A stretch of DNA of 64,000 nucleotides from Pseudonocardia sulfidoxydans NBRC 16205 (GTDB taxonomy: Bacteria; Actinomycetota; Actinomycetes; Mycobacteriales; Pseudonocardiaceae). The notes beneath the pieces are model-generated. The model saw nothing but the letters and a program-made list of their open reading frames with translations, did not search any database and had not been told where the DNA came from. Positions within the stretch are counted from its first letter, which is position 1. The number at the start of each line of letters is the position of its first letter. The position numbers and the translations under genes were made by a program. This document shows, one piece after another, positions 42,751-50,115 of the stretch. The stretch is from positions 1-64,000 of the forward strand of contig NZ_BJVJ01000009.1 of the NCBI RefSeq assembly GCF_007989085.1. Direction: 5' to 3'.

Positions 42751-43112
42751 GGGGTGGAAAGTAGTCCGCCCGGGAGCTCCCCGGTGCCGTAGCGGTCGAG
42801 GACGTCGGCGACCGGCCGGGCCCAGCGTTCGTGGGCCGACTGCCGGGTGACGCCCGCGGCGCGCGCGATCACCTCCCACGTGGTCCCGATGCGGCGCAAC
42901 CCGACCAGGTCGGGCAGCGGGTCGAGGCCGACGGTGAGGTGGATCCGGAACTGCAGGACCTGCCAGGCGATCTCGTGGTCGCGCTCGCCGGGCTCGCCCG
43001 CCCCGGCGAGCAGCAGGTCGGCCTGGCGGCCGGACTCGGCGACGGCCGCGACGCGGACGGTGTCGGCCGCGGCTGTGACGTCGGCGGACAGGGCGGTGTC
43101 GAGTGGGCTCAT
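42747..43112 (-). CDS. Small helix-turn-helix protein, probable regulator
   Basis: A 121-residue, mostly helical protein. The C-terminal part contains TTWEVIARAAGVTRQSAHERWARPV, a MarR/sigma-like helix-turn-helix with an alanine/glycine turn. The upstream region carries two near-identical 19-bp palindromes within 50 bases of its ATG, which suggests that it represses itself and the coupled PPOX gene. Family not recognised with certainty. Confidence 0.65.
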   Translation of the reverse strand: MSPLDTALSADVTAAADTVRVAAVAESGRQADLLLAGAGEPGERDHEIAWQVLQFRIHLTVGLDPLPDLVGLRRIGTTWEVIARAAGVTRQSAHERWARPVADVLDRYGTGELPGGLLSTP

Positions 43113-43115
43113 GCC

Positions 43116-43134
43116 TGTCAGGGAACACCTGACA
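43116..43134. promoter_or_regulatory. Operator palindrome 1 before the HTH-PPOX operon
   Basis: On the minus strand TGTCAGGTGTTCCCTGACA, a palindrome with perfect 7-bp arms and a 5-base centre. It ends four bases before the ATG at 43112, so it could block initiation or form an RNA hairpin at the start codon. Confidence 0.55.
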
Positions 43135-43143
43135 CGCCCTGGT

Positions 43144-43162
43144 TGTCAAGTGAACCCTGACA
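43144..43162. promoter_or_regulatory. Operator palindrome 2 before the HTH-PPOX operon
   Basis: On the minus strand TGTCAGGGTTCACTTGACA, sharing both half-sites with palindrome 1 (TGTCAGG and TGACA) and centred 28 bases from it. TTGACA inside it could be the -35 element of the operon, so a bound regulator would cover the promoter. Confidence 0.55.
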
Positions 43163-43247
43163 AGCTCGGTGGGGCCGCGGCGATTCACCCGCCATTTCCC
43201 AGGGGCAGCACAGGGACGTCTCAGCTTGGACGCCCACAGTTGTCACC

Positions 43248-44885
43248 ATGACCGACGAGCAGCGGGGGTACGGCCGTCCCGACGGAGACGCCGATCCGGC
43301 CGGTCGACCCCCGACCGAGCAGACCTCCGTGCCGCCCACGGGCGCGCCGTCCACCTCCGACACCCCGGCCGGGGCCCCGACCACCGCCGGCCCGTCCGAC
43401 GCACCCGCGTCCGGGCCCGCGGCCGACCGACCCGCCGGTGACCCGCCGACGACACAGTTCCCCGCCACGCCGCCCGCACCCTGGGCCGCGGGCGCGCAGC
43501 ACGGCCCCCAGCCCGGCCCGACCCACGGACCCGGCGACCACCAGAGCGCCTGGAACCGCCACGGCTGGAACCAACAGCCGGACCCGTACCGCGCGCACGC
43601 CCAGCAGGCCCCGCACAGCAGCCCCGGCACCACGACGCTCGCGGCCCCCGTGCCGCAGCACGCCGAGCGCAAGAAGGCCCGGCCCATGATCGGGATCGTC
43701 GCCGCCGCGCTGATCGCGGGCCTCGTCGGCGGTGGCGCCGGCTTCGGCGCGGCCTACGCCGTCCTCGACGACAACGGCGGCAACGTCACCCTGAGCAGCA
43801 GCCCGGCGAGCGCCTCCAACGCCGCCGCCACCAACGGCACCGTCGCGGCCGCGGCAGCCAAGGCGACGCCGTCGACCGTCGACATCAGGGTGAACCTCGC
43901 GCAGGGCACCGCCGAGGGCAGCGGCGTGATCCTGACCGCCGACGGCAACGTCCTGACCAACAACCACGTGGTCGCGGGCGCCACCGGCCAGATCACCGTG
44001 ACCCTCTCCGACGGTTCGCAGCACACCGCGAAGGTCGTCGGCACCGCGCCGAGCTACGACCTCGCCGTCATCAAGCTCGACGGCGTCTCCGGGCTCACCC
44101 CCGCGACACTCGGCCAGACCAAGGACGTGCAGGTCGGCCAGCAGGTCGTCGCGATCGGCTCGCCCCAGGGGCTCACCGGCACCGTCACCACCGGCATCGT
44201 GAGCGCGCTCAACCGCACCGTCGCGGTGCAGGGCGAGGACGGCACCGGCGTCGTCTACAACGGACTGCAGACCGACGCGCCGATCAACCAGGGCAACTCG
44301 GGCGGCCCGCTGGTCAACCTCGACGGGCAGGTCGTCGGCATCAACTCGGCGATCGCGACGGCGCAGGGCTCGACGGGCAGCGTCGGCCTTGGCTTCGCGA
44401 TCCCCGTCGACCAGGCCAAACGCGTCGCCCAGGAGATCATCAACACCGGGCACGCGACGAAGCCGGTGCTCGGCGTGCAGGGCTCCACCGGCAGCAGCAG
44501 GGACTCCTCCGGCGCGCAGATCGCCGCCGTGCAGGACGGCTCCCCCGCCGCGGCGGCCGGGCTGAAGGCCGGCGACGTCGTCACCAAGGTGGGCGACGCG
44601 ACGGTCGGCGACTTCTCCGACCTCGTCGCGCGCATCGGCTCCTACGCCCCCGGCGACAAGGTCACGCTGACCATCGGCACCGGCGGCTCGGCGCGCACCG
44701 TCGACGTGACGCTCGGCAGCCAGCAGGACCAGGCCGCGACGACCAGCACCGGCGGTTCGGACCCGGGCGGCCCGGGCTCCGGCGGAAACGGATCCGGGGG
44801 CAACGGTTCCGGCGGCGGCGACGGCTCCGGGCAGGACGGCCTGAACCCGTTCGGCGGCAACCCCTTCGGCCGCGGCGGGAACTGA
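43248..44885 (+). CDS. HtrA/DegP-like S1C serine protease with PDZ domain (PepD-like)
   Basis: A 545-residue membrane-anchored protease. Residues 1-140 are a Pro/Gly/Thr-rich cytoplasmic tail, 147-171 a membrane helix, 200-395 the trypsin-like domain with His240 (LTNNHVV), Asp271 (YDLAVIKL) and Ser351 (QGNSGGP), and 405-490 a PDZ domain. A Gly/Ser/Asn-rich tail follows. It degrades or refolds damaged envelope proteins, like mycobacterial PepD/HtrA. ATG at 43248 follows GTTGTCACC without a strong ribosome site. A perfect terminator follows the gene. Confidence 0.88.
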   Translation: MTDEQRGYGRPDGDADPAGRPPTEQTSVPPTGAPSTSDTPAGAPTTAGPSDAPASGPAADRPAGDPPTTQFPATPPAPWAAGAQHGPQPGPTHGPGDHQSAWNRHGWNQQPDPYRAHAQQAPHSSPGTTTLAAPVPQHAERKKARPMIGIVAAALIAGLVGGGAGFGAAYAVLDDNGGNVTLSSSPASASNAAATNGTVAAAAAKATPSTVDIRVNLAQGTAEGSGVILTADGNVLTNNHVVAGATGQITVTLSDGSQHTAKVVGTAPSYDLAVIKLDGVSGLTPATLGQTKDVQVGQQVVAIGSPQGLTGTVTTGIVSALNRTVAVQGEDGTGVVYNGLQTDAPINQGNSGGPLVNLDGQVVGINSAIATAQGSTGSVGLGFAIPVDQAKRVAQEIINTGHATKPVLGVQGSTGSSRDSSGAQIAAVQDGSPAAAAGLKAGDVVTKVGDATVGDFSDLVARIGSYAPGDKVTLTIGTGGSARTVDVTLGSQQDQAATTSTGGSDPGGPGSGGNGSGGNGSGGGDGSGQDGLNPFGGNPFGRGGN

Positions 44886-44898
44886 GCACCCCGACCCT

Positions 44899-44932
44899 GA
44901 CGGCGGCGGTCGCGGGGACGACCGCCGCCGTC
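44899..44932. terminator. Bidirectional terminator hairpin
   Basis: GACGGCGGCGGTCG, a CGGGGA loop and the exact complement form a 14-bp perfect GC stem, 13 bases after the protease stop and 10 bases before the stop of the convergent CaiB gene. No U-run, as usual for actinobacterial terminators. Confidence 0.8.
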
Positions 44933-44942
44933 CTTCACCCGT

Positions 44943-46106
44943 TCACAGTCCGTCCAGCCACGCCCGCACCTCCGCCGAGTCGGCGCCGAGGGCGGGCGGG
45001 CTGCGTCGGTAGGTGGGTGGGGTCGCCGAGTAGCCGACGGGGTTGCGGATCGACGGCACCGCCGTCGCCGGGTCGCCCGGCCACACCACCGGGTCGAGGC
45101 CGAGGTCCTCGGCGAGCGCGACCCCCTGCGCGACGTCGTTGATCGGACCGCACGGCACCCCGACCCCGGTGATCAGGTCGAACCACTCCGCGGCGCTGCG
45201 CGCCGCCAGCTTCGCGATCATCAACGGCCGCAGCGCCTCCCGGTTCGCGCTGCGCGCGGCGGGGGTGGCGAAGCGCTCGTCGTCGGGGAGGTCCGGGGCG
45301 CCGATGACCTCGCACAGCTTGCGGAACTGGCCGTTGTTCGCGGCGATGACGATGAGCTCGCCGTCGCCGGTCGGCATCGGCTCGTACGGGTAGACGCTCG
45401 GGTGCTCGTTGCCCATCCGGGTGGGCACCACACCTCCGGCCACGACGGCCGAGGTCTGGTTGACCAGGCACGACATCGCCACCGACAGCAGGTTCGTCTC
45501 CACGTGCTGGCCCTCCCCGGTGGCGTCGCGGTGGCGCAGCGCGGCCAGGATCGCGACGCCCGCGTGCAGGCCCGTCATCACGTCGAAGACCGCGGTGCCC
45601 GCTCGCAGCGGCGTCCCGCCCGCCTCGCCGGTGACGCTCATCAGCCCCGACGTGGCCTGCACCAGCAGGTCGTAGCCCGGCAGGTGCGCGCCGCCCGTCG
45701 CGCCGAATCCGGTGATGGAACAGTGGACGACGGCCGGGTTCGCGGCGCGCACGGTGTCGTGGTCGAGGCCGAAGCGGACGAGCCCGCCGGGTTTGAAGTT
45801 CTCCACCACGACGTCGGCGCGGGCCGCGAGGCGTTGCGCCACATCGAGATCCGCCGGGTCGGTGAAGTCCAGGACCACCGACCGCTTGTTGCGGTTCGTC
45901 GACAGGTAGTAGGTGGCGACGCCATCGCGCGTCGGGGGCTGCCAGGTGCGGGTGTCGTCGCCGCCGGGCGCTTCGACCTTCACGACGGTCGCGCCCAGGT
46001 CACCCAGGATCATCGTCGCGTACGGGCCGGCGAGGACCCGGGAGAAGTCGGCGACGAGGATCCCGTCGAGCGGGCCGCCGCTCGGTCCGTCGAGAGTCGT
46101 TCCCAC
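44943..46106 (-). CDS. CaiB/BaiF family CoA-transferase
   Basis: A 387-residue type III CoA-transferase. VADFSRVLAGPYATMILGDLGA and KVEAPGGDDTR form the CoA-binding N-terminus; the catalytic Asp is in LPGYDLLVQATSG, and VFDVMTGLHAG and GEGQHVETNLL follow the family. It moves CoA between carboxylic acids. GTG start at 46106; substrate not predictable. It stands alone between a terminator and a palindromic repeat. Confidence 0.85.
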   Translation of the reverse strand: MGTTLDGPSGGPLDGILVADFSRVLAGPYATMILGDLGATVVKVEAPGGDDTRTWQPPTRDGVATYYLSTNRNKRSVVLDFTDPADLDVAQRLAARADVVVENFKPGGLVRFGLDHDTVRAANPAVVHCSITGFGATGGAHLPGYDLLVQATSGLMSVTGEAGGTPLRAGTAVFDVMTGLHAGVAILAALRHRDATGEGQHVETNLLSVAMSCLVNQTSAVVAGGVVPTRMGNEHPSVYPYEPMPTGDGELIVIAANNGQFRKLCEVIGAPDLPDDERFATPAARSANREALRPLMIAKLAARSAAEWFDLITGVGVPCGPINDVAQGVALAEDLGLDPVVWPGDPATAVPSIRNPVGYSATPPTYRRSPPALGADSAEVRAWLDGL

Positions 46107-46120
46107 AGGTCGAGCCTACG

Positions 46121-46180
46121 ACTCGTGAGCGGCGTTGTTGGCTATGGCGTTGGCTGTGGCCGACAACGCCACTCACGAGT
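46121..46180. repeat. 60-bp palindrome, variant of the 40-bp family
   Basis: Outer arms ACTCGTGAG and CTCACGAGT with GCGTTGT/ACAACGCC inside and a 20-base centre containing GCTATGGC. The GTGAGCGGC ends and the GCTATGGC core resemble the 40-bp palindromes, but the middle differs. It fills the gap between the CaiB start and the stop of the next minus-strand gene, which begins at its last base. Confidence 0.7.
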
Positions 46181-46959
46181 CAGAGGACCAGGGCCAGGAC
46201 CACCACGACGATCCCCACGACGACCAGCGCCGCCCCCAGCCGCGACCGGAACCGCTGCTTGCCGCGCGCCGCGTCGGTGAGCTGGGCCTCGGTGCTCGTC
46301 GACATCACGAAGGGCTGCTCGGTGTCCGCGGGCGGGGCGATGATCAGCGGACCGACCGCGTCGTGCACCTCGCCCAGGACGTACATCGGCGTCCCCGGCC
46401 GCAGCACCCACTCGGTGTACTGGAACCCGATCGTCTCGTCGCGGTCCCCGCCGACGAGCGCACCCACCACGTGCGCCCAGCCGTTCGACGGCTCGCGCGA
46501 CTCCTCGAAGCGGTCCGTCACCTGCTCGACGCCGTCGGGACGCCGGCCCGCGTGGTCCACCCCGATCGTCAGGCCGTCACGGATCAGCGCGAACCCGTGC
46601 GCGGACGTCTGCTCCGCGACGGTCTCCGTGCGCGTCGAGACGCGGGTGTTCCCGTCGCGGTCCCGGTCGTAGTGCTTGTAGCGGCGCTGCACCCGGTGGC
46701 TGTGCCACACGCACTCGGTGCCCGTCAGCTCCGAGCGCAGCACGCCCTCGGGGCTCGGGTGCGCGGCGCCGACGACCTCGCACACCTTGCGGAACCCGCC
46801 CGCGGCCCCCAGCTCGTCGGAGGTCCGGCGCAGGTCCTCCAGCTCCGGAACCGACAGCGTGTCGGCGGCCAGCATCGCGTGCACCGACCGCTGCGCCTTC
46901 ACCGCCGACCACAGGAACCCGGCGCCGACCAGCACCACCACGACCCCGATGACCCACAT
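46180..46959 (-). CDS. GIDE-domain membrane protein
   Basis: A 259-residue protein with a membrane helix at each end (2-19 and 241-258). Between them lies a GIDE/MUL1-like domain: LTGTECVWHSHRVQRRYKHY, FEESREPSNGWAHVVGA, YTEWVLRPGTPMYVLGEV. This fold, known from the mitochondrial E3 ligase MUL1, occurs in bacteria without a RING domain and with unknown function. ATG at 46959; no clear partner gene. Confidence 0.7.
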   Translation of the reverse strand: MWVIGVVVVLVGAGFLWSAVKAQRSVHAMLAADTLSVPELEDLRRTSDELGAAGGFRKVCEVVGAAHPSPEGVLRSELTGTECVWHSHRVQRRYKHYDRDRDGNTRVSTRTETVAEQTSAHGFALIRDGLTIGVDHAGRRPDGVEQVTDRFEESREPSNGWAHVVGALVGGDRDETIGFQYTEWVLRPGTPMYVLGEVHDAVGPLIIAPPADTEQPFVMSTSTEAQLTDAARGKQRFRSRLGAALVVVGIVVVVLALVL

Positions 46960-47411
46960 GCCCCGCTCCTCCGTGTCCTCCCGATCTTCGGGGGACGCTA
47001 CGGGGAACGACGAACCGGGTCGGGACGGCCAGCACCACGATCCGCAGGGGGTGCTGGCACCACGCCACCCGCCGTGTCATCAGCGCGCTCGGGGCGCTCT
47101 CACGACACGCTCGGTGTACGGCGCAGCGCCCGGCCACCGCCCGATATGTCGCCGGCGCGGCGGGTGCGCGCTCACGACACGCTCGACGTCCGCGCCGCGA
47201 CGATCGCCGTCGAAGGTGTCACCAGAGCACTCGGTGAGCTCCCAGGACACGCTCGACGTCAGGCGGCGCGACGACGACCACCGAACGTGTCAGCCGCACT
47301 GCCGGGACGCGCTCGCGACACGCTCGACGTCCGCGCGCCGGGTCGATCGCCATCGAACGTGTCACCCGAGCGATTCGGGAGCGCTCATCACACGCTCGGG
47401 GTCGGGCAGCG
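46960..47411. repeat. Tandem array of 71-bp hairpin repeats in a 452-bp intergenic region
   Basis: GACACGCTCG-type motifs start at 47104, 47176, 47246, 47317 and 47389 (period 70-72), alternating with CGTGTCA motifs near 47073, 47145, 47215, 47286 and 47357. Adjacent motifs are complementary (GACACG-TCGA with TCGA-CGTGTC), so each unit can fold into a hairpin. The best unit contains GACACGCTCGACGTC exactly in three copies. The rest of the region (46960-47072) holds no gene that I can support. Confidence 0.75.
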
Positions 47412-48311
47412 TCAGAGCAGGCCGTGGCGGCGCAGGAACGCGGCGGCGACGTCGAAACCCTCGTCGTGCGCCGGCAGCGACGGGAGCTGCAGGAACGCGT
47501 GCGGCACACCCGCGGCGACGTGCAGCTCGTGCGGAACCCCCGCCACCGCGAGGCGCGCCGCCATCGACTCCGACTCCGGCCGCAGCGGGTCGAGCTCCCC
47601 GACCGACAGCAGCGTCGGCGGGAAGCCCTGCACCTGCCGCTCCGGGGCACACCGCGGGTCGCCGCGCAGCAGGTCGAACTCGTCGGTCGGCAGATACAGC
47701 TGCGACGCCGCGTCGTCCCCGCCGAGCAGCCCCGACAGCGTCGGCAGCGCCCGGTGGTAGTCGTAGATGCCGTAGAACAACAACGCCGCGCGGATCCCCT
47801 CCCCCGCGCCCGTCGCCAGCGCGACCGCCGCCAGGTTGGCCCCCGCCGAGTCGCCCGACACGATCAGCCGGTCCGGGTCCCCGCCCAGCTCCGCGGCGTG
47901 CGCGCGGGCCCAGTCCAGCGCGGCGGCGACGTCGTCGACCGCGCCGGGGAAGCGATGCTTCGGGGCGCGCCGGTAGTCGACCGACACCACCAGCAGCCCG
48001 CGCGACGCCAGCTCCGCCGACAACCGCCGATGCGTCGACGGCGCGCCCATCACCCACGCCCCGCCGTGCAGGTGCACCACCGTCGGGAAGGGCGGCTCAC
48101 CGAACGGGACGTGCACGTCGGCACCCAGGCGCCAGCCGCCCGACTCCCGGATCGGCACCCCCTCGACCACCCGCGCCACCTCCGGCGCACCACCGTTGAT
48201 GTAGTCGTCGAACGACCGGAACAGCGCCACGGGCGACTCGTCACCCTCCGGGACCCGCAGGGTCGTCTGGAACTCGAGGAGAGCGGGCGGCACCGACGCG
48301 GGCGCGGTCAT
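47412..48311 (-). CDS. Alpha/beta hydrolase, hormone-sensitive-lipase family esterase
   Basis: A 299-residue esterase: VVHLHGGAWVMG oxyanion motif, nucleophile Ser in VSGDSAGANLAAV, acid in SVGELDPLRPES and His in AGVPHAFLQ. No signal peptide, so probably cytosolic. AGGAGT lies six bases before ATG 48311. It is divergent from a fatty-acid-CoA ligase gene, which could use the released acid. Confidence 0.83.
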   Translation of the reverse strand: MTAPASVPPALLEFQTTLRVPEGDESPVALFRSFDDYINGGAPEVARVVEGVPIRESGGWRLGADVHVPFGEPPFPTVVHLHGGAWVMGAPSTHRRLSAELASRGLLVVSVDYRRAPKHRFPGAVDDVAAALDWARAHAAELGGDPDRLIVSGDSAGANLAAVALATGAGEGIRAALLFYGIYDYHRALPTLSGLLGGDDAASQLYLPTDEFDLLRGDPRCAPERQVQGFPPTLLSVGELDPLRPESESMAARLAVAGVPHELHVAAGVPHAFLQLPSLPAHDEGFDVAAAFLRRHGLL

Positions 48312-48468
48312 GTGTGGACTCCTGTGTCGCGCGGGGGGCGTGTCGCGGGGACGACGACGATCACGACGCTAGGTCGGGTGCGTCCGGCCCGTCAACGCGC
48401 GCCGCCCCGGGGCTACCGGCAGTAGGTTCGGCGGCGACACGCCTTCGCGCCGACCTCGGGAGCCGACG

Positions 48469-49953
48469 ATGACGAACCTGGCCGAGAACCTGGTGGCCAC
48501 CGCCGCCGCCCACCCGGACCGCACCGCGATCCGCCTCGACGACGTCGAGCTGAGCTACGCCGACCTGCACGCCGCGTCCGCCCGCGTCGCCGGAATGCTT
48601 GCGGCGCAGGGCATCGCCCCCGGCGACCGGGTCGGCATCGTGCTGCCCAACCTGCCCGCCTTCCCCATTCTGTTCCACGGCGCCCTGCTCGCCGGCGCGA
48701 CCGTTGTCCCCATGAACCCGCTGCTCAAGCAGCGCGAGGTCGAGTACTACCTGCGCGACTCCGGCATGTCGCTCGTGTTCGGGTGGGACTCCGGGGGCGA
48801 CGCCGTCACCGCGGCGGCGGGGACCGTCGGCATCCCGGCCGTGCTCGTCGGGCCGCTGGGCCCCGACACCGGCGACGCCGCCCCCGCACCCGACGCCGTC
48901 ACCCGCGACGACTCCGACACCGCCGTCATCCTCTACACGTCCGGGACGACCGGGCAGCCCAAGGGTGCCGAGCTCACCCACGCCAACCTGCGCACCAACA
49001 CCGCGGCCACCGTGTCGTCGGTCCTGACCCTGGGCACCGACGACGTGATCATGGGCTGCCTGCCGCTGTTCCACGTCTTCGGACTGACGTGCGGGCTCAA
49101 CGCCGCCGTCAGCGTCGGTGCGACCCTGACCCTCATCCCGCGTTTCGACCCGGCCAAGGCGCTCGCCGTGATCGCCCGCGACGAGGTCACCGTGTTCGAG
49201 GGCGTCCCCACCATGTACGCCGCGATGCTGCACCACCCCGACGCCGACACCGCCGACATGACCACCCTGCGCACCTGCGCCTCCGGCGGCTCCGCCATGC
49301 CCGTGGAGATCATGCGCGCCTTCGAGGAGAAGTTCGGCTGCATGGTCCTCGAGGGCTACGGCCTGTCCGAGACCTCACCTGTCGCCTCCTTCAACCAGCC
49401 CCACCGCGAGCGCAAACCCGGCTCCATCGGCTTCGAGATCCCCGGCTGCGAGATGCGGGTCGTCGACGACAACGGGGCCGACGTCGGCACCGACACCCCG
49501 GGCGAGATCGCCATCCGGGGCGACAACGTCATGAAGGGCTACTGGGGCCGCCCCGACGCCACCGCGGAGGCCGTCCCCGACGGCTGGTTCCGCACCGGCG
49601 ACGTCGCCACCAGGGACGCCGACGGCTACTACTTCATCGTCGACCGCAAGAAGGACCTGATCATCCGCGGCGGCTACAACGTCTACCCGCGTGAGGTCGA
49701 GGAGGCCCTCTACGAGCACCCCGCCGTGGCCGAGGCCGCCGTCGTCGGCATCCCGCACCCGGAGTGGGGCGAGGAGATCGGCGCGGCCGTCGCGCTCAGG
49801 GCCGGGGAGAAGGCCGACCCCGAGGAGCTGCGCGACTTCGTCAAGGAGCGCGTCGCCGCCTACAAGTACCCGCGCCAGGTGTGGCTGGTCGAGGAGCTCC
49901 CCAAGGGCCCGACGGGCAAGATCCTGCGCCGCGAGGTCAACCCGCCGGAGTGA
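48469..49953 (+). CDS. Long-chain fatty acid-CoA ligase
   Basis: A 494-residue ANL ligase: [54 protein letters not shown] and [11 protein letters not shown] at the C-terminus. The GYGLSETSP and [10 protein letters not shown] segments are typical of FadD-type long-chain acyl-CoA ligases. It should start beta-oxidation or lipid synthesis. The ATG follows GGGAGCCGACG. Confidence 0.85.
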   Translation: MTNLAENLVATAAAHPDRTAIRLDDVELSYADLHAASARVAGMLAAQGIAPGDRVGIVLPNLPAFPILFHGALLAGATVVPMNPLLKQREVEYYLRDSGMSLVFGWDSGGDAVTAAAGTVGIPAVLVGPLGPDTGDAAPAPDAVTRDDSDTAVILYTSGTTGQPKGAELTHANLRTNTAATVSSVLTLGTDDVIMGCLPLFHVFGLTCGLNAAVSVGATLTLIPRFDPAKALAVIARDEVTVFEGVPTMYAAMLHHPDADTADMTTLRTCASGGSAMPVEIMRAFEEKFGCMVLEGYGLSETSPVASFNQPHRERKPGSIGFEIPGCEMRVVDDNGADVGTDTPGEIAIRGDNVMKGYWGRPDATAEAVPDGWFRTGDVATRDADGYYFIVDRKKDLIIRGGYNVYPREVEEALYEHPAVAEAAVVGIPHPEWGEEIGAAVALRAGEKADPEELRDFVKERVAAYKYPRQVWLVEELPKGPTGKILRREVNPPE

Positions 49954-49978
49954 GCCTGCCTGGGCTCCGGGTGGTTTC

Positions 49979-50031
49979 TGCACGAACGGCCCTTTGCTGC
50001 AACTGAGCTGCAGGAAAGGGCCGTTCGTGCA
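49979..50031. repeat. Palindrome family 2, copy 1
   Basis: TGCACGAACGGCCCTTT and its exact complement (AAAGGGCCGTTCGTGCA) enclose a GCTGC...GCTGCAGG core with its own dyad. Located after the ligase stop, between convergent genes. Confidence 0.75.
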
Positions 50032-50063
50032 ATCCGGGCCGCGCTCACCCGGCCGCCCCCGTG

Positions 50064-50115
50064 TTGCACGAACGGCACAGTCGGGCAACTCAGTTGCGCG
50101 ACAGGGCCGTTCGTT
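50064..50115. repeat. Palindrome family 2, copy 2
   Basis: TTGCACGAACGGC on the left and GGGCCGTTCGT on the right, with CAACTCAGTTG as an inner palindrome. It shares the CACGAACGGC ends with copy 1, 33 bases away. The stop codon of the minus-strand DedA-phosphodiesterase gene (50090-50092) lies in the inner dyad. Confidence 0.7.

Noticed and set aside
47073..47405. CRISPR array
   Set aside because: The units are contiguous 71-bp repeats that diverge from one another, with no unique spacers of constant length and no cas genes.
46135..48199. Coding frames crossing the 71-bp repeats
   Set aside because: Open only because of base composition and repeat periodicity; they overlap convincing minus-strand genes.
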